Source: Sulfomarinibacter sp963741385 (GTDB taxonomy: Bacteria > Acidobacteriota > Thermoanaerobaculia > Thermoanaerobaculales > Sulfomarinibacteraceae). Taken from it: 64,000 bases of DNA. The stretch lies in the NCBI GenBank assembly GCA_963741385.1, contig CAVUHO010000010.1, positions 1,364,001 to 1,428,000 of the forward strand, given 5' to 3'. Positions 18,703 to 27,263 of this stretch are shown here, one piece after another (the first letter of the stretch is position 1; the number at the start of each line of letters is the position of its first letter). Below the pieces are notes generated by a model. That model worked only from the letters and a program-made list of their open reading frames with translations. It was not told the DNA's origin and searched no databases. The position numbers and the translations under genes were made by a program.

Positions 18703-18822
18703 TGTCATCCCGACCGAGGGAGCGAAGCGACCGAGCGGAGGGATCTGGGGGCCGGCTCCAGTTCTGTCCTTCCTCAAGCCATCCCCCAGATCCCTCGGCT
18801 CGCTGCGCTCGCTCGGGATGAC
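18703..18822. repeat. Palindromic intergenic element, family P, copy 1
   Basis: Begins TGTCATCCCGACCGAGGGAG and ends with the inverse, TCGGGATGACA, with inner inverted segments GAGCGGAGGGATCT and AGATCCCTCGGCTCGC. About 120 bp. It sits between two convergent genes. Related copies lie at 31467-31607 and 55682-55792, so this is a dispersed family; no coding frame. Confidence 0.88.
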
Positions 18823-18870
18823 ATTTTGAGAGGCCCGAGTCGCCTGAGCCGCTTCTCGACAAACCTTCAG

Positions 18871-18902
18871 TAACGTTTGAACGTTGCAATGTTCGAACGG
18901 GG
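18871..18902 (+). repeat. 8-bp tandem motif, copy 2
   Basis: ACGTTTGA, ACGTTGCA, ATGTTCGA, ACGGGGGA in tandem, just beyond the 3' end of the minus-strand GT2 gene. With copy 1 it brackets the palindromic element at 18703-18822 as a direct repeat. Confidence 0.7.
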
Positions 18903-18911
18903 GAGCGCGGG

Positions 18912-19796
18912 TCAGGCTTCGTCGACTGAGGTGAGCGCGGCGCGGTAGGGCTGGCGGCGGTTGGGTTGCGCGATGGCGCGGATCTTCAGAGTCAGGCGCA
19001 GACAGTTCAGGATGGCCGGAGCGTGCTGCAGGTGGTGGCGGGCGATGTAGCGGGCGAGGTTGCGGTAGTAGGCGGTGAGAAAGGCCTCGTCGCCGAGCGA
19101 CGCCACCGACGACCCGCCGTGGTGGAGGATCCTCGCGGCGGGGTGGACGACAAAGCCCTCGGTTGCCGGGAACGAACCGGTTCCGCGACGTTCCTCGAGA
19201 CGGGCGCAGAAATCGACGTCTTCCCACCACGCCGGGGCGAAAATTTCGTCAAATCCGTCAAGCGCCTGCCAGACCGATCGCCGTACCAGCCACGCGGCGG
19301 CCGCGGGCTGGGCGACAGACTGCTCCGAGGTTGGCGGTGCGCTGAACGCCGGGCCGCCCGAGCGTCCGGTCGCCAGGCGGAGGGCGGTGGGGAGGCGGCG
19401 CAGCTGCCAGCGGTGTTGGGTGGCGCCGTCGGCACTCTCGAGCAGGGGCACGGTCCCGGCGATCGCGGGGCGCCGGTCGAGCGCCCCGGCGAGCTCGTCG
19501 AGAAACCCGGGCAGCAGCTCGGTATCGGGGTTGAGGAGGAGCAGCCTTTCCTCGCCGCCCTCGTCCGCGCCGCGGTTGGCGGCGTGGGCAAAGCCCAGGT
19601 TCTCCTCGAGCGACACCACCCGGACGGTCGGAAACTCCGCGGCCAGTCGTTCGGCGCCGCCGTCGCCGGAGCCCGAGTCGACCAGGACGGTCCCGGCGAG
19701 CCGCGGCCCGCCGTGGGCGAGCAGCGACGCGAGACAGGCGCGGACTTCGTCGCCGCCGCGCCAGCGCACCACGACCGCGAGGGTGTCGGCGGTCAC
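18912..19796 (-). CDS. Family 2 glycosyltransferase (294 aa)
   Basis: GTG 19796 overlaps the upstream stop by GTGA. The GT-A fold is recognisable (LVDSGSGDGG, NLGFAHAANRGADEG, LLLNPDTELLPGF, WWEDVDFCARLEE), but the usual first-strand NYNG is replaced by VRWRGG and the DNAS motif by VDSGSGD, so it is a divergent member. It is the last gene in a coupled minus-strand run GT2-GT4-GT2 and probably extends the same glycan. A nucleotide-sugar donor cannot be assigned. Confidence 0.88.
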   Translation of the reverse strand: MTADTLAVVVRWRGGDEVRACLASLLAHGGPRLAGTVLVDSGSGDGGAERLAAEFPTVRVVSLEENLGFAHAANRGADEGGEERLLLLNPDTELLPGFLDELAGALDRRPAIAGTVPLLESADGATQHRWQLRRLPTALRLATGRSGGPAFSAPPTSEQSVAQPAAAAWLVRRSVWQALDGFDEIFAPAWWEDVDFCARLEERRGTGSFPATEGFVVHPAARILHHGGSSVASLGDEAFLTAYYRNLARYIARHHLQHAPAILNCLRLTLKIRAIAQPNRRQPYRAALTSVDEA

Positions 19797-20974
19797 GCCA
19801 GAGCCCTCGCTGGATCGTACCGCCCCACCAGGATCGCGGCCGCAGCGACGGCTGCCGGCAGCAACGCATGGCGCGGGGCGCAGGGCAGTTCGTTCAGGGC
19901 TTCGCACAACGGCTGCCCGACGGTCGACCACCGCCAGGCTTCGCGGTGGACGGCCAGCGCACTGCGGCACCGCTCCTGCTCGCGGGGGCCGAGCAGCAGA
20001 TCCATCGCGGCCGCTGTGGCGTCCACCGCGTGGGTGGGCACCACGCCTCCCCAGCCGCCGACGCGCGCCCACTCGGCCACCGCTCCGCCCTCGCTGACCA
20101 GCAGCGGGACCCCCGCCCAGAGACCATCGAGGGCGCGCGTGCGGAAGCTCAGATCGGCCTCGAGGCCTGGATGGTGGAGCACGGCGAGGAGCGACACACG
20201 GTTGAGAATACGGTGTCGTTCGGAGTAGGGCACCCAACGCTCCAGCGGCACCACCGCGGGAGGATGGAGCCCGTGCCGGCGTGCGGCCGCCAGGAGGTCG
20301 GTGGTGGAGAAGACGCTGGCGTCGGACCCCGGACGGGTGGCGGTGGGCACCACCAGGCTCACGTTCGCCGATCCGAGCAGGGCGCGGGCGGCGAGCAGGG
20401 TGTCGAGGTCCAGCCACGGCCATACGCCGCCCCACCACAGGATGACCGACCACCCGTGCGGCACCCCCTCGATGTCGCCCCGTTCGGGCAGCGGGTCGGT
20501 GTCGGGGATCCCGAACGGCACATCGATGACGGGCACGCCGGGGCGTCTGGAGAGGTGCTCCCTCCACCACCCGACCTGGACCGAGCCTGCGGCCAGCACC
20601 GCATCGGCGCGGGCCGCGACCAGCGGCAGCCGAGCGGCGGCGGTTCGGGCGCGCCGCCGGATGGTCGGTGAGGGCGGGCAAGCCGCCAACTCGGCGAGCA
20701 GGGGCGTGGCGCCGTCGACCACCAGCAGGTGGTCGCCGACAAAGGCCCGCGGCGGCAGGCTCCAGGGTGCGCCGACCACGGCGTCAGCCCAGCCCCACCT
20801 CTGCTTCGTCACCACCGGCGGGCCGTGGCCTTCGGGGTGGCTGGAACCGGCGGCCGCCGCAAGCTCCACCTCGTGGCCGGCCTCGAGCAGGACCCGGGAC
20901 ACCTCCCAGGCCCTCAGCGCCGAGCCGGCCATGACCGGTCCTACCCGGTCGTCGGTGACGACGAGGACCTTCAC
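19793..20974 (-). CDS. Family 4 glycosyltransferase (393 aa)
   Basis: GTG 20974 overlaps the upstream stop by GTGA. The N-terminal Rossmann domain begins VKVLVVTDDRVGPVMAG and continues SALRAWEVSRVLLEAGHEV, typical of GT4 acceptor domains; the C-terminal half has LWAGVPLLVSEGGAVAEWA in place of the canonical EGFGLP...E-x7-E, so the donor site is divergent. The middle gene of the three-gene run; both junctions are 4-base overlaps, implying coupled expression. Confidence 0.87.
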   Translation of the reverse strand: MKVLVVTDDRVGPVMAGSALRAWEVSRVLLEAGHEVELAAAAGSSHPEGHGPPVVTKQRWGWADAVVGAPWSLPPRAFVGDHLLVVDGATPLLAELAACPPSPTIRRRARTAAARLPLVAARADAVLAAGSVQVGWWREHLSRRPGVPVIDVPFGIPDTDPLPERGDIEGVPHGWSVILWWGGVWPWLDLDTLLAARALLGSANVSLVVPTATRPGSDASVFSTTDLLAAARRHGLHPPAVVPLERWVPYSERHRILNRVSLLAVLHHPGLEADLSFRTRALDGLWAGVPLLVSEGGAVAEWARVGGWGGVVPTHAVDATAAAMDLLLGPREQERCRSALAVHREAWRWSTVGQPLCEALNELPCAPRHALLPAAVAAAAILVGRYDPARALA

Positions 20975-21891
20975 GGGGCGGTCTCCGGGATTGCCTCGAG
21001 CCGAGGGCCGGGTGTCGATCGCAGCCATCCGCCCGTGATGATCAACGGCAGCGACACCAGCACGGCGGCGGCCGCCGGCACCGCCCGCGCGTTGCTACGC
21101 GCCAACGTGTTCACTGCCCGCAGATCGCCGCGCAGGAGCCGGGGCATCACGCGCAGCGTGGCGCCGGGCGTGAGGTTGCCCGCGAGCGCCCGCCACCGGT
21201 TGGCGAGCAGCCACCACGGATGGCGCCAGCCGAAGGCGCTGCCGCTCGCGGAACCGAGATGGCGGACCGGAGCGCCGCCCGTCCACGCCGCGCGCCAGCC
21301 GGAGCGCCGCAGTCTGAGACCGACGTCGAGGTCCTCGTGATAGCTGTCGAAGGTCTCGTCGAAGACCGAATGGTCGCTCATGGTGATCTGACGCAGGGCG
21401 TTCATTCGAAAGGCGCATGCAGTGCCGGAGACGGCGATCAGGGATCTCTCCCCGTGGTCCGTCGAGAGGGGAAGGCCGCGGTCGACCTGCACCGGCAGAC
21501 CCCAGCGGTCGAACTGGATCCCGCGGCCGTCGATGAGGGATCCGTCGGCATTCGCCACCGTGCCCTGGACGGCCGCCACATCGGGCCGCCCAGCAAGGGC
21601 CCGGGCCAGGGCCCCCAACCATCCGGGTTCCGGCAGGGCGTCGTCGTTGAGCACGGCCACTGCCTCGACCTCGTCGGCAAGAGCGGCGAGACCGGTATTG
21701 ACGGCAGCCGCATACCCGAGGCGGCGGTCGCGCCGGATCACCCGACAGTGTTCTGCGTCCGTCGGTGGCGCCGCGCCGCCGGAAAGCACCAGTACCAGAT
21801 CCCGGGGAGGCGGCTCGAGAGCGGAGGCTGCTCTCAGACAGCCCGCCAGGTGGGCGCCGCCGAGGGACGGAATCACCAACGCGGTGCGCAC
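20971..21891 (-). CDS. Family 2 glycosyltransferase (306 aa)
   Basis: Signatures LVIPSLGG, RRLGYAAAVNTGLAAL, VLNDDALPEPGWL and DSYHEDLDVGLRLRRSGWR place it in the rhamnosyltransferase-like GT2 group. Two hydrophobic stretches near the C-terminus (VPAAAAVLVSLPLIITGGW) suggest a membrane anchor. GTG 21891 is the first codon; the promoter must lie in 21892-22034, shared with the divergent GT4 gene, but no good minus-strand -10 was found. Confidence 0.88.
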   Translation of the reverse strand: MRTALVIPSLGGAHLAGCLRAASALEPPPRDLVLVLSGGAAPPTDAEHCRVIRRDRRLGYAAAVNTGLAALADEVEAVAVLNDDALPEPGWLGALARALAGRPDVAAVQGTVANADGSLIDGRGIQFDRWGLPVQVDRGLPLSTDHGERSLIAVSGTACAFRMNALRQITMSDHSVFDETFDSYHEDLDVGLRLRRSGWRAAWTGGAPVRHLGSASGSAFGWRHPWWLLANRWRALAGNLTPGATLRVMPRLLRGDLRAVNTLARSNARAVPAAAAVLVSLPLIITGGWLRSTPGPRLEAIPETAP

Positions 21892-22022
21892 AGGCCCTCG
21901 TGAGGTGGTTTCTCAGGGGTCGTGGGACCGGTCCCGGATCGCCTCGTGCATGTCACGGTCTTCAGTATAGCCAGCCGGTCATGACGAGGCGTGATTTTGG
22001 ATCTATCGATCAGCGGCACGGC

Positions 22023-22028
22023 TACAAT
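22023..22028 (+). promoter_or_regulatory. Leaderless -10 element
   Basis: TACAAT exactly 6 nt before ATG 22035 with no Shine-Dalgarno; the predicted transcription start coincides with the start codon. Confidence 0.6.
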
Positions 22029-22034
22029 GGCCGC

Positions 22035-23150
22035 ATGGCCATTCGCCTCGCCGTCGATGGACGGAAGCTCACCGATTTCGGCATCGGCACGTACCTGCGG
22101 GCCCTTCTTCGCGGGCTCGACGCACGTACCGATCTCGAACTCACGGTCATCTCCCGCTTCGGACACGAGGATCGTGTCGCCGAACTCGCCCCCAGCGCCC
22201 GCATCGTGTCGACGTCGGCGCGTGGATACGGCGTGTCCGAGCACCTGCAGCTGCCCGCGGCTCTGCTGCGCGAGCGTGTGGACCTGGTGCACTGCCCGCA
22301 CTACGTGGTTCCGCGGTTGTTGTTCAAACCGGTGGTCGTCACGGTTCACGACCTCATCCAGCTGTTTTACCCACGACGCAGCCATTACCACCTTTCACAG
22401 TTGTACCTCAGGCTGGTGCTCGGGTCGGCGTTGCGCCGGGCGCGCCGGGTGATCACGGTATCGAGGTCTTCGCGCCGCGACCTGATCAACCTTTTCGCCG
22501 CCGACCCGAAACGGTTGGTGGTGGTGCCGAACGGTGTCGATCCGCTCATCGCGCAGCGTCCCGACAACCAGGTTCTGGAAGAGGTCAAAGCGCGTTACGG
22601 GCTGCGGTCGCCGCTGGTATTGGTGGTGGCCAACGACAAACCTCACAAGAACCTCGATCTCGTGCTGCGGGCCTACCATCTGGCGGTCCGCAAACACCGG
22701 ATTCCGGGCCAGTTGGTCTTTCTCGGCGGCGCCGGCCAGGAGAGCCGGCTGCAGAGCCGCGCCGATCGCTTCGGGTTGGGGGACAGGGTCCGCCTGCTCG
22801 GCCGGGTGCCCCGCGCCGATCTGTACGCGTTGTACCATGTGGCGGCGGTTCAGCTGCACGTGTCGCTGTACGAGGGGTTCGGGTTGCCGGTGCTCGAGGC
22901 CATGTGCGCCGGGGTTCCGGTGATCACGTCCAATCTCGGCGCTATGCGTGAGCTCGGAGAAGGTGCGGCGAAGCTCGTGAATCCGCTCGAAGTGGACGAG
23001 GTCGCGGCGGCTCTCGAACGGGTGCTGGTGGACGATCCGCTGCGCCGCCGTATGGTGGAGGCGGGCCGGCGCCGGGCCGAAAGCCTGAGCTGGGATCGGA
23101 CGGTGGAGGAGACCGTGGCGGTGTATCGTCTGGCTCTCGGGGAGGTCTGA
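22035..23150 (+). CDS. Family 4 glycosyltransferase (371 aa)
   Basis: ATG 22035 begins MAIRLAVDGRKLTDFGIGTY, the GT4 start type with a glycine-rich donor loop. The C-terminal donor site YEGFGLPVLEAMCAGVPVI shows the E-x7-E motif of retaining GT-B enzymes. The adjacent start of the next gene (TGAGTG, no gap) and a GTGA overlap after it make a three-gene operon ending with a polyprenyl-phosphate sugar transferase. It likely adds a hexose to the lipid-linked oligosaccharide at the cytoplasmic face. Confidence 0.92.
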   Translation: MAIRLAVDGRKLTDFGIGTYLRALLRGLDARTDLELTVISRFGHEDRVAELAPSARIVSTSARGYGVSEHLQLPAALLRERVDLVHCPHYVVPRLLFKPVVVTVHDLIQLFYPRRSHYHLSQLYLRLVLGSALRRARRVITVSRSSRRDLINLFAADPKRLVVVPNGVDPLIAQRPDNQVLEEVKARYGLRSPLVLVVANDKPHKNLDLVLRAYHLAVRKHRIPGQLVFLGGAGQESRLQSRADRFGLGDRVRLLGRVPRADLYALYHVAAVQLHVSLYEGFGLPVLEAMCAGVPVITSNLGAMRELGEGAAKLVNPLEVDEVAAALERVLVDDPLRRRMVEAGRRRAESLSWDRTVEETVAVYRLALGEV

Positions 23151-24245
23151 GTGCGGGTCGCATTGGTTCATGATTGGTTGACCGGCATGCGCGGCGGGGA
23201 ATGGGTGCTTTACGACATCGCGAGGATGTTCCCCGAGGCCCCGATCTACACCCTCGTTCACCGCAAGGGCAGCATTGCGCCTTTGCTCGAGGAACACCCC
23301 ATCCACACCTCGTGGCTCCAGGTGCCGTCGTTCGGCGGGCGGCGCTGGCGCTATCTGCTGCCCCTGATGCCCGCCGCCGCCGAGTCGTTCGCCTTCCCCG
23401 ATGCGGATCTCGTGATCTCGACCTCCCACTGCGTGGCGAAGGGGGTCATCCCGCCGCCGGGGGCGTTCCACATCAGCTATGTCCACACCCCTATGCGGTA
23501 CGTGTGGGACCAGCGCGCGCGCTATCTGAACCCGGTGCCGCGGATACTCCGGCCCATCCTCGATTCCCGATTCGCATTGCTTCGGCAATGGGACATGGTG
23601 TCCTCGGCGCGGGTCGACCGACTGGTCGCCAACTCGCGGCTGGTGGCGTGGCGCATCAAGCACTACTGGAACCGGACCGCCGAGGTGATCCCTCCGCCGG
23701 TCGCGACCGAGTACTTCACGCCGGGCGGCGACCGCGGCGACACGCTCTTGACGGTGGCGGCTCTTGTTCCGTACAAAAGAGTGGAGGTCGCGATCGCAGT
23801 TGCCAGAAAACTCGGACGCACCCTGGAGATTATCGGCACGGGTCCGCGGATGCGCGCCTTGCGGCGCCTCGGCGGGCCTGATGTGCGGTTTCTGGGTTGG
23901 ATGTCCCGCGACGAGCTTCGCGCGGCCTATCGGCGGGCGGCCGCTTTGCTGGTTCCCAACGTGGAGGACTTCGGCATGGTCTCGGTCGAGGCGCTGGCCT
24001 GCGGAACCCCGGTCGTGGGTCTGGCCCAGTCCGGGACGGCCGACATCGTGCGCGCCGGGGTCGAGGGCGAGCTCGCCGATGAATCGTCCGTCGATGCGCT
24101 GGTCGAGGCGACCTCACGCGTGCTCGATCGCCGCTGGGATCAGCAGCTTTTGTGCCAACGGGCGGAATTGTTCTCCCGCGAGCGGTTCCGAACGCGGTTC
24201 GGTTTTCTGCTCGATCGGCTCGGTTTTCGAGAGGCGATCCAGTGA
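23151..24245 (+). CDS. Family 4 glycosyltransferase, WbaZ-like (364 aa)
   Basis: GTG 23151 directly follows the previous stop. The N-terminus VALVHDWLTGMRGGEWVL and the mid-protein SYVHTPMRYVWDQ are characteristic of the WbaZ/mannosyltransferase-like GT4 group. The donor motif NVEDFGMVSVEALACGTPVVG carries the E-x7-E pair. A mannosyl transfer is plausible from family resemblance, not shown. Its stop overlaps the next gene by GTGA. Confidence 0.92.
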   Translation: MRVALVHDWLTGMRGGEWVLYDIARMFPEAPIYTLVHRKGSIAPLLEEHPIHTSWLQVPSFGGRRWRYLLPLMPAAAESFAFPDADLVISTSHCVAKGVIPPPGAFHISYVHTPMRYVWDQRARYLNPVPRILRPILDSRFALLRQWDMVSSARVDRLVANSRLVAWRIKHYWNRTAEVIPPPVATEYFTPGGDRGDTLLTVAALVPYKRVEVAIAVARKLGRTLEIIGTGPRMRALRRLGGPDVRFLGWMSRDELRAAYRRAAALLVPNVEDFGMVSVEALACGTPVVGLAQSGTADIVRAGVEGELADESSVDALVEATSRVLDRRWDQQLLCQRAELFSRERFRTRFGFLLDRLGFREAIQ

Positions 24246-25648
24246 TTGAAAGCCGCCGCCAGGTCCAGGTCCTGCTGCAGCTCGTAGGCGATCTCCTGGC
24301 AACCGGGTTGGCGGTGCCTGCGGCGTACTGGCTGCGGTTCGTCATCGAGGTCCAGCCGGTCACCAAGGGCCTACCGCAGGTCAGCATGTACCTCAACTTG
24401 ATTCCGGTGGTGCTGGTTCTCTATCCCCTGGTCTTCTACTTCCAGGGCCTCTACCACCGGCGGCGCATCCGCTCGCGGTTCGACGAAGGCCTGCGGGTGG
24501 TGGTTTCGATCCTGCTGGCGACGGTGCTGCTCGCGGCCGGTCTCACCTTCTACCGGCCGCCGGACTTCACCTACTCGCGGCTCTTCCTCGTCATTTTCGC
24601 CACCGTCGACATCACGCTGGTGGGCTTTTTCCGGTGGGCCGTGTCGGCGGGTCTCGCGCGGATCCGAAGGTTGGGGGGCAATCTCCAACGGGTGCTGGTG
24701 GTCGGCGCGGGCGACCTCGGACGTGAGGTCGTCGAGCGGCTGAACGTCCACCGCGAGTACGGGTTTTCGGTGGTCGGCTTTCTCGATGACGACCCGGGCA
24801 GGCAACAACGGGACATCCACGGCGTGCCGGTGTTGGGCACTACCAGTGACCTCAAGCGGGTGATCGCGAGTCATCAGGTGGACCAGGTGATGATCGCACT
24901 GCCGCTCGCGGCCCACCACCGGACGGTGCAGTTGGTGCGGCGGGCAGGCGAGCTGTTGGTGGACATCAAGGTGGTGCCGGACGTGCTCCAGTATTACGTG
25001 ATGAAGGCGGGCATCGAAGACCTCGACGGGCTGCCTCTGATCAACCTCACGCAGATCCCCCTCCAGGGTTTGAACCAGGTCGTCAAGCGCATTTTCGACA
25101 TCGGCGGCTCGGCGCTGTTGCTGCTCGCGACCTCGTGGCTCTTCCCGCTCATCGCCTGGAGAATCAAACGGGAGGACGGCGGTCCGGTCTTTTTCTCCCA
25201 GGTCCGCATGGGGATGGACGGCCGCTCGTTCGAGCTCTTCAAGTTCCGCTCGATGACGACCGATGCCGAGGGCGACGGCGAATCCCGGTGGACCCGCAAC
25301 CGTGATTCCAGGGTCACCCGCATCGGCGAGTTTCTTCGGCGCACCAATCTCGACGAGCTGCCGCAGCTCTACAACGTGTTTCGCGGCGATATGTCGCTGG
25401 TGGGTCCGCGACCCGAGCAACCCAAGTTCGTCGAGCAGTTTCGCAGCCGTTATCCGGCCTACCACGTCCGCCACCGCGTGCGTGCGGGGATGACCGGGTG
25501 GGCCCAGGTCAACGGCCTGCGCGGGGACACCTCGATCCGGCAGCGGGTGGTCCACGATCTCTACTACGTCGAGAACTGGAGCCTCGGCCTCGACCTCAGG
25601 ATCCTGTGGCGAACCCTGTGGGTGGCGTTTCACGAGGCGAAGACCTGA
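24242..25648 (+). CDS. Undecaprenyl-phosphate glucose/galactose phosphotransferase, WcaJ-like (468 aa)
   Basis: GTG 24242 overlaps the upstream stop (GTGA). Four N-terminal membrane helices and a Rossmann-like CoA-binding-fold segment (VLVVGAGDLGREVVERL) precede a fifth helix and the catalytic sugar-transferase domain with FELFKFRSM, NLDELPQLYNVFRGDMSLVGPRPEQ and RAGMTGWAQVNGLRG. This matches full-length WcaJ-type enzymes that load the first sugar onto undecaprenyl phosphate. It is the second such enzyme in the locus (the other at 10057), so two lipid-linked glycans may be initiated here. Confidence 0.94.
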   Translation: MIESRRQVQVLLQLVGDLLATGLAVPAAYWLRFVIEVQPVTKGLPQVSMYLNLIPVVLVLYPLVFYFQGLYHRRRIRSRFDEGLRVVVSILLATVLLAAGLTFYRPPDFTYSRLFLVIFATVDITLVGFFRWAVSAGLARIRRLGGNLQRVLVVGAGDLGREVVERLNVHREYGFSVVGFLDDDPGRQQRDIHGVPVLGTTSDLKRVIASHQVDQVMIALPLAAHHRTVQLVRRAGELLVDIKVVPDVLQYYVMKAGIEDLDGLPLINLTQIPLQGLNQVVKRIFDIGGSALLLLATSWLFPLIAWRIKREDGGPVFFSQVRMGMDGRSFELFKFRSMTTDAEGDGESRWTRNRDSRVTRIGEFLRRTNLDELPQLYNVFRGDMSLVGPRPEQPKFVEQFRSRYPAYHVRHRVRAGMTGWAQVNGLRGDTSIRQRVVHDLYYVENWSLGLDLRILWRTLWVAFHEAKT

Positions 25649-25655
25649 GCCCCAA

Positions 25656-25736
25656 AATTCTCAATTTTGAATTTTGAATTTTGAATTCCCACCCGCCCCC
25701 CCACCGACAATAAGAGTTCGTGTGCTCAGGGTGGGC
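25656..25736 (-). repeat. Capped 7-bp array plus hairpin/G-rich element, reversed copy
   Basis: Read on the minus strand it is a hairpin arm, a G-rich tract (complement of 25688-25705, with four runs of three or more G), then three AATTCAA units and the cap AATTGAGAATT (25656-25687). The cap end abuts the stop of the sugar transferase. The array is a perfect 32-bp inverted copy of 25850-25881. Confidence 0.85.
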
Positions 25737-25849
25737 ATCACCGCGTGTGGCGGACGTGGGTCTTTCTGAAAGGGGTAGGCGGGTCGTTCATAGCCCGCCC
25801 GCCGTCTCCGGTGACTCGAATGTTGTCGTGTTCAGGGGCGCGGTTCCGA

Positions 25850-25881
25850 AATTCAAAATTCAAAATTCAAAATTGAGAATT
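25850..25881 (+). repeat. Capped 7-bp tandem array
   Basis: Three AATTCAA units and the cap AATTGAGAATT; its last bases form the TAA stop of the minus-strand GT4 gene. Perfect inverted repeat of 25656-25687, 162 bases apart. The interval between holds a GGCGGG/CCCGCC hairpin and no frame. Confidence 0.88.
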
Positions 25882-27175
25882 ACGCCCGATACTCATCCGG
25901 TCCCTTGGTGGACAGCCCCGCCGCCTGCCGCAGGACCGCAGCGGTGGCTTCGGCGGCGCGGTCCCACGAGAACCTGGCCGCCCGTTTGCGGCCGAGCTCG
26001 ATCAGGCGCGTCCGGTGTTGCGGGTCCGAACGCAGCGCCGCCACCGCTGAAGCGATGCCGTGGGGGCTCGCGGGATCCACATAGACGGCCGCCGGCCCCG
26101 CGATCTCGGGCATGGCCGACGTCCCGGACGTGACGACGGGCGTGCCGCAGGTCATGGCCTCCACCAGCGGCAGTCCGAAGCCCTCGATCCACGACGGGAA
26201 GAGCAGGGCGTCGGCGTGACGGTACAACGTCGCCAGTTGTGGCCGGTCGACCGCGTCGAGATGGTGAATCCAGCCGCGCACCGGCGATGTCTCGAGCTCG
26301 CTCCGGATGGCCTCGGTGTGCCACCCCCAGCGGCCGACCAGGACCAGGCTGCCATCGTAACCCCACTCCCTCAGCAGGCGGAACGCGCGCAGGATCCCGA
26401 CCACGTTCTTCCTCGGCTCGAGCGTCGAGACGAACAACAGATAGGGTTCAAGGAGGGCCTCTGGGAGCTGGTCGTCGCCGGTCTGGGCAAACAGCGGGTC
26501 GACGCCCTCGTGGATGGTTCGCACCAGACGCGGATTGACGTCGAGGCGCTCGACCAGTTCGCCGGCGGTCGCGTCGGAGACCGTGATCAGGCGGTCGGCG
26601 TGGCACAACGTCTTGGGGAGGTTGAGGGCGAGACCCGCCAGGGTCTCCGGCGACACCGTCTCCGGCATGGCCGCGAACGCCAGATCGTGGACCGTGACCA
26701 CCCGGGTTCGCCCGAACGGTTCCTGGTCGCCGTGGAGAAAGAAGTTGGGGGCGAACAGCACGTCGTTGCCGTCGAAGAGGCGGAGCAGGGGCTCGACGAT
26801 CGTGCGCAGCAGGGTGAGTGAGAGACGCACCGGCAGCAGAAAACCGGGTGGGATCTGGTGGACCCGCAGCCGCATGTGCTGATGCCCCGGCATTTCGGGT
26901 GGTGGCGGTTCGTCAGGCGCCAGAAAGGTCCGGGCGTAGAGGTTGTAATCCAGCCCGTCGTCGCGCCGGTCGAGGGCCGCGAGCAGGTTCCACTCGTACC
27001 AGCCGACTCCGGTCATGCTCTCGAAAAACGGGTAGATGTCGACGCCGACCGCCGCCACCTCCTCGGCGTGAACCACGCGCCGCTGGTAGCGTCGCCAACG
27101 GGCGCGCAGAGTGCCGGCGAGGTCGCGGGCGACGGCGAGGAAGAAACCGAGGGTTGTTGCGAGACGGCGGAGCAT
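25880..27175 (-). CDS. Family 4 glycosyltransferase (431 aa)
   Basis: ATG 27175 is preceded by TATCAT 7 nt upstream on the minus strand and no SD, so a leaderless start is likely. An unusual N-terminal extension of about 45 residues includes a hydrophobic segment (ATTLGFFLAVARDLAG) and a basic stretch before the GT-B fold (VGVDIYPFFESMTGVGWYEW). Family motifs: VTVHDLAFAAMPE, STLEPRKNVVGILRAF, SWIEGFGLPLVEAMTCGTPVV with E-x7-E. Divergent from the GT4 gene at 27264; its stop lies inside a capped 7-bp repeat. Confidence 0.91.
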   Translation of the reverse strand: MLRRLATTLGFFLAVARDLAGTLRARWRRYQRRVVHAEEVAAVGVDIYPFFESMTGVGWYEWNLLAALDRRDDGLDYNLYARTFLAPDEPPPPEMPGHQHMRLRVHQIPPGFLLPVRLSLTLLRTIVEPLLRLFDGNDVLFAPNFFLHGDQEPFGRTRVVTVHDLAFAAMPETVSPETLAGLALNLPKTLCHADRLITVSDATAGELVERLDVNPRLVRTIHEGVDPLFAQTGDDQLPEALLEPYLLFVSTLEPRKNVVGILRAFRLLREWGYDGSLVLVGRWGWHTEAIRSELETSPVRGWIHHLDAVDRPQLATLYRHADALLFPSWIEGFGLPLVEAMTCGTPVVTSGTSAMPEIAGPAAVYVDPASPHGIASAVAALRSDPQHRTRLIELGRKRAARFSWDRAAEATAAVLRQAAGLSTKGPDEYRA

Positions 27176-27263
27176 CACAGCAATGATAGCCCAGTTTGAG
27201 GCTCCATCCGGCGACGAAACGACCCCGGAGTCGGACACGGAGACGGGCTCGGGGAGGAGTAGG

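Noticed and set aside
18703..18822. tRNA or structured RNA gene
   Set aside because: Palindromic ends and dispersed copies fit a repeat element; no cloverleaf or CCA end.
25656..25881. CRISPR array
   Set aside because: Units are 7 bp with no spacers; no cas genes.
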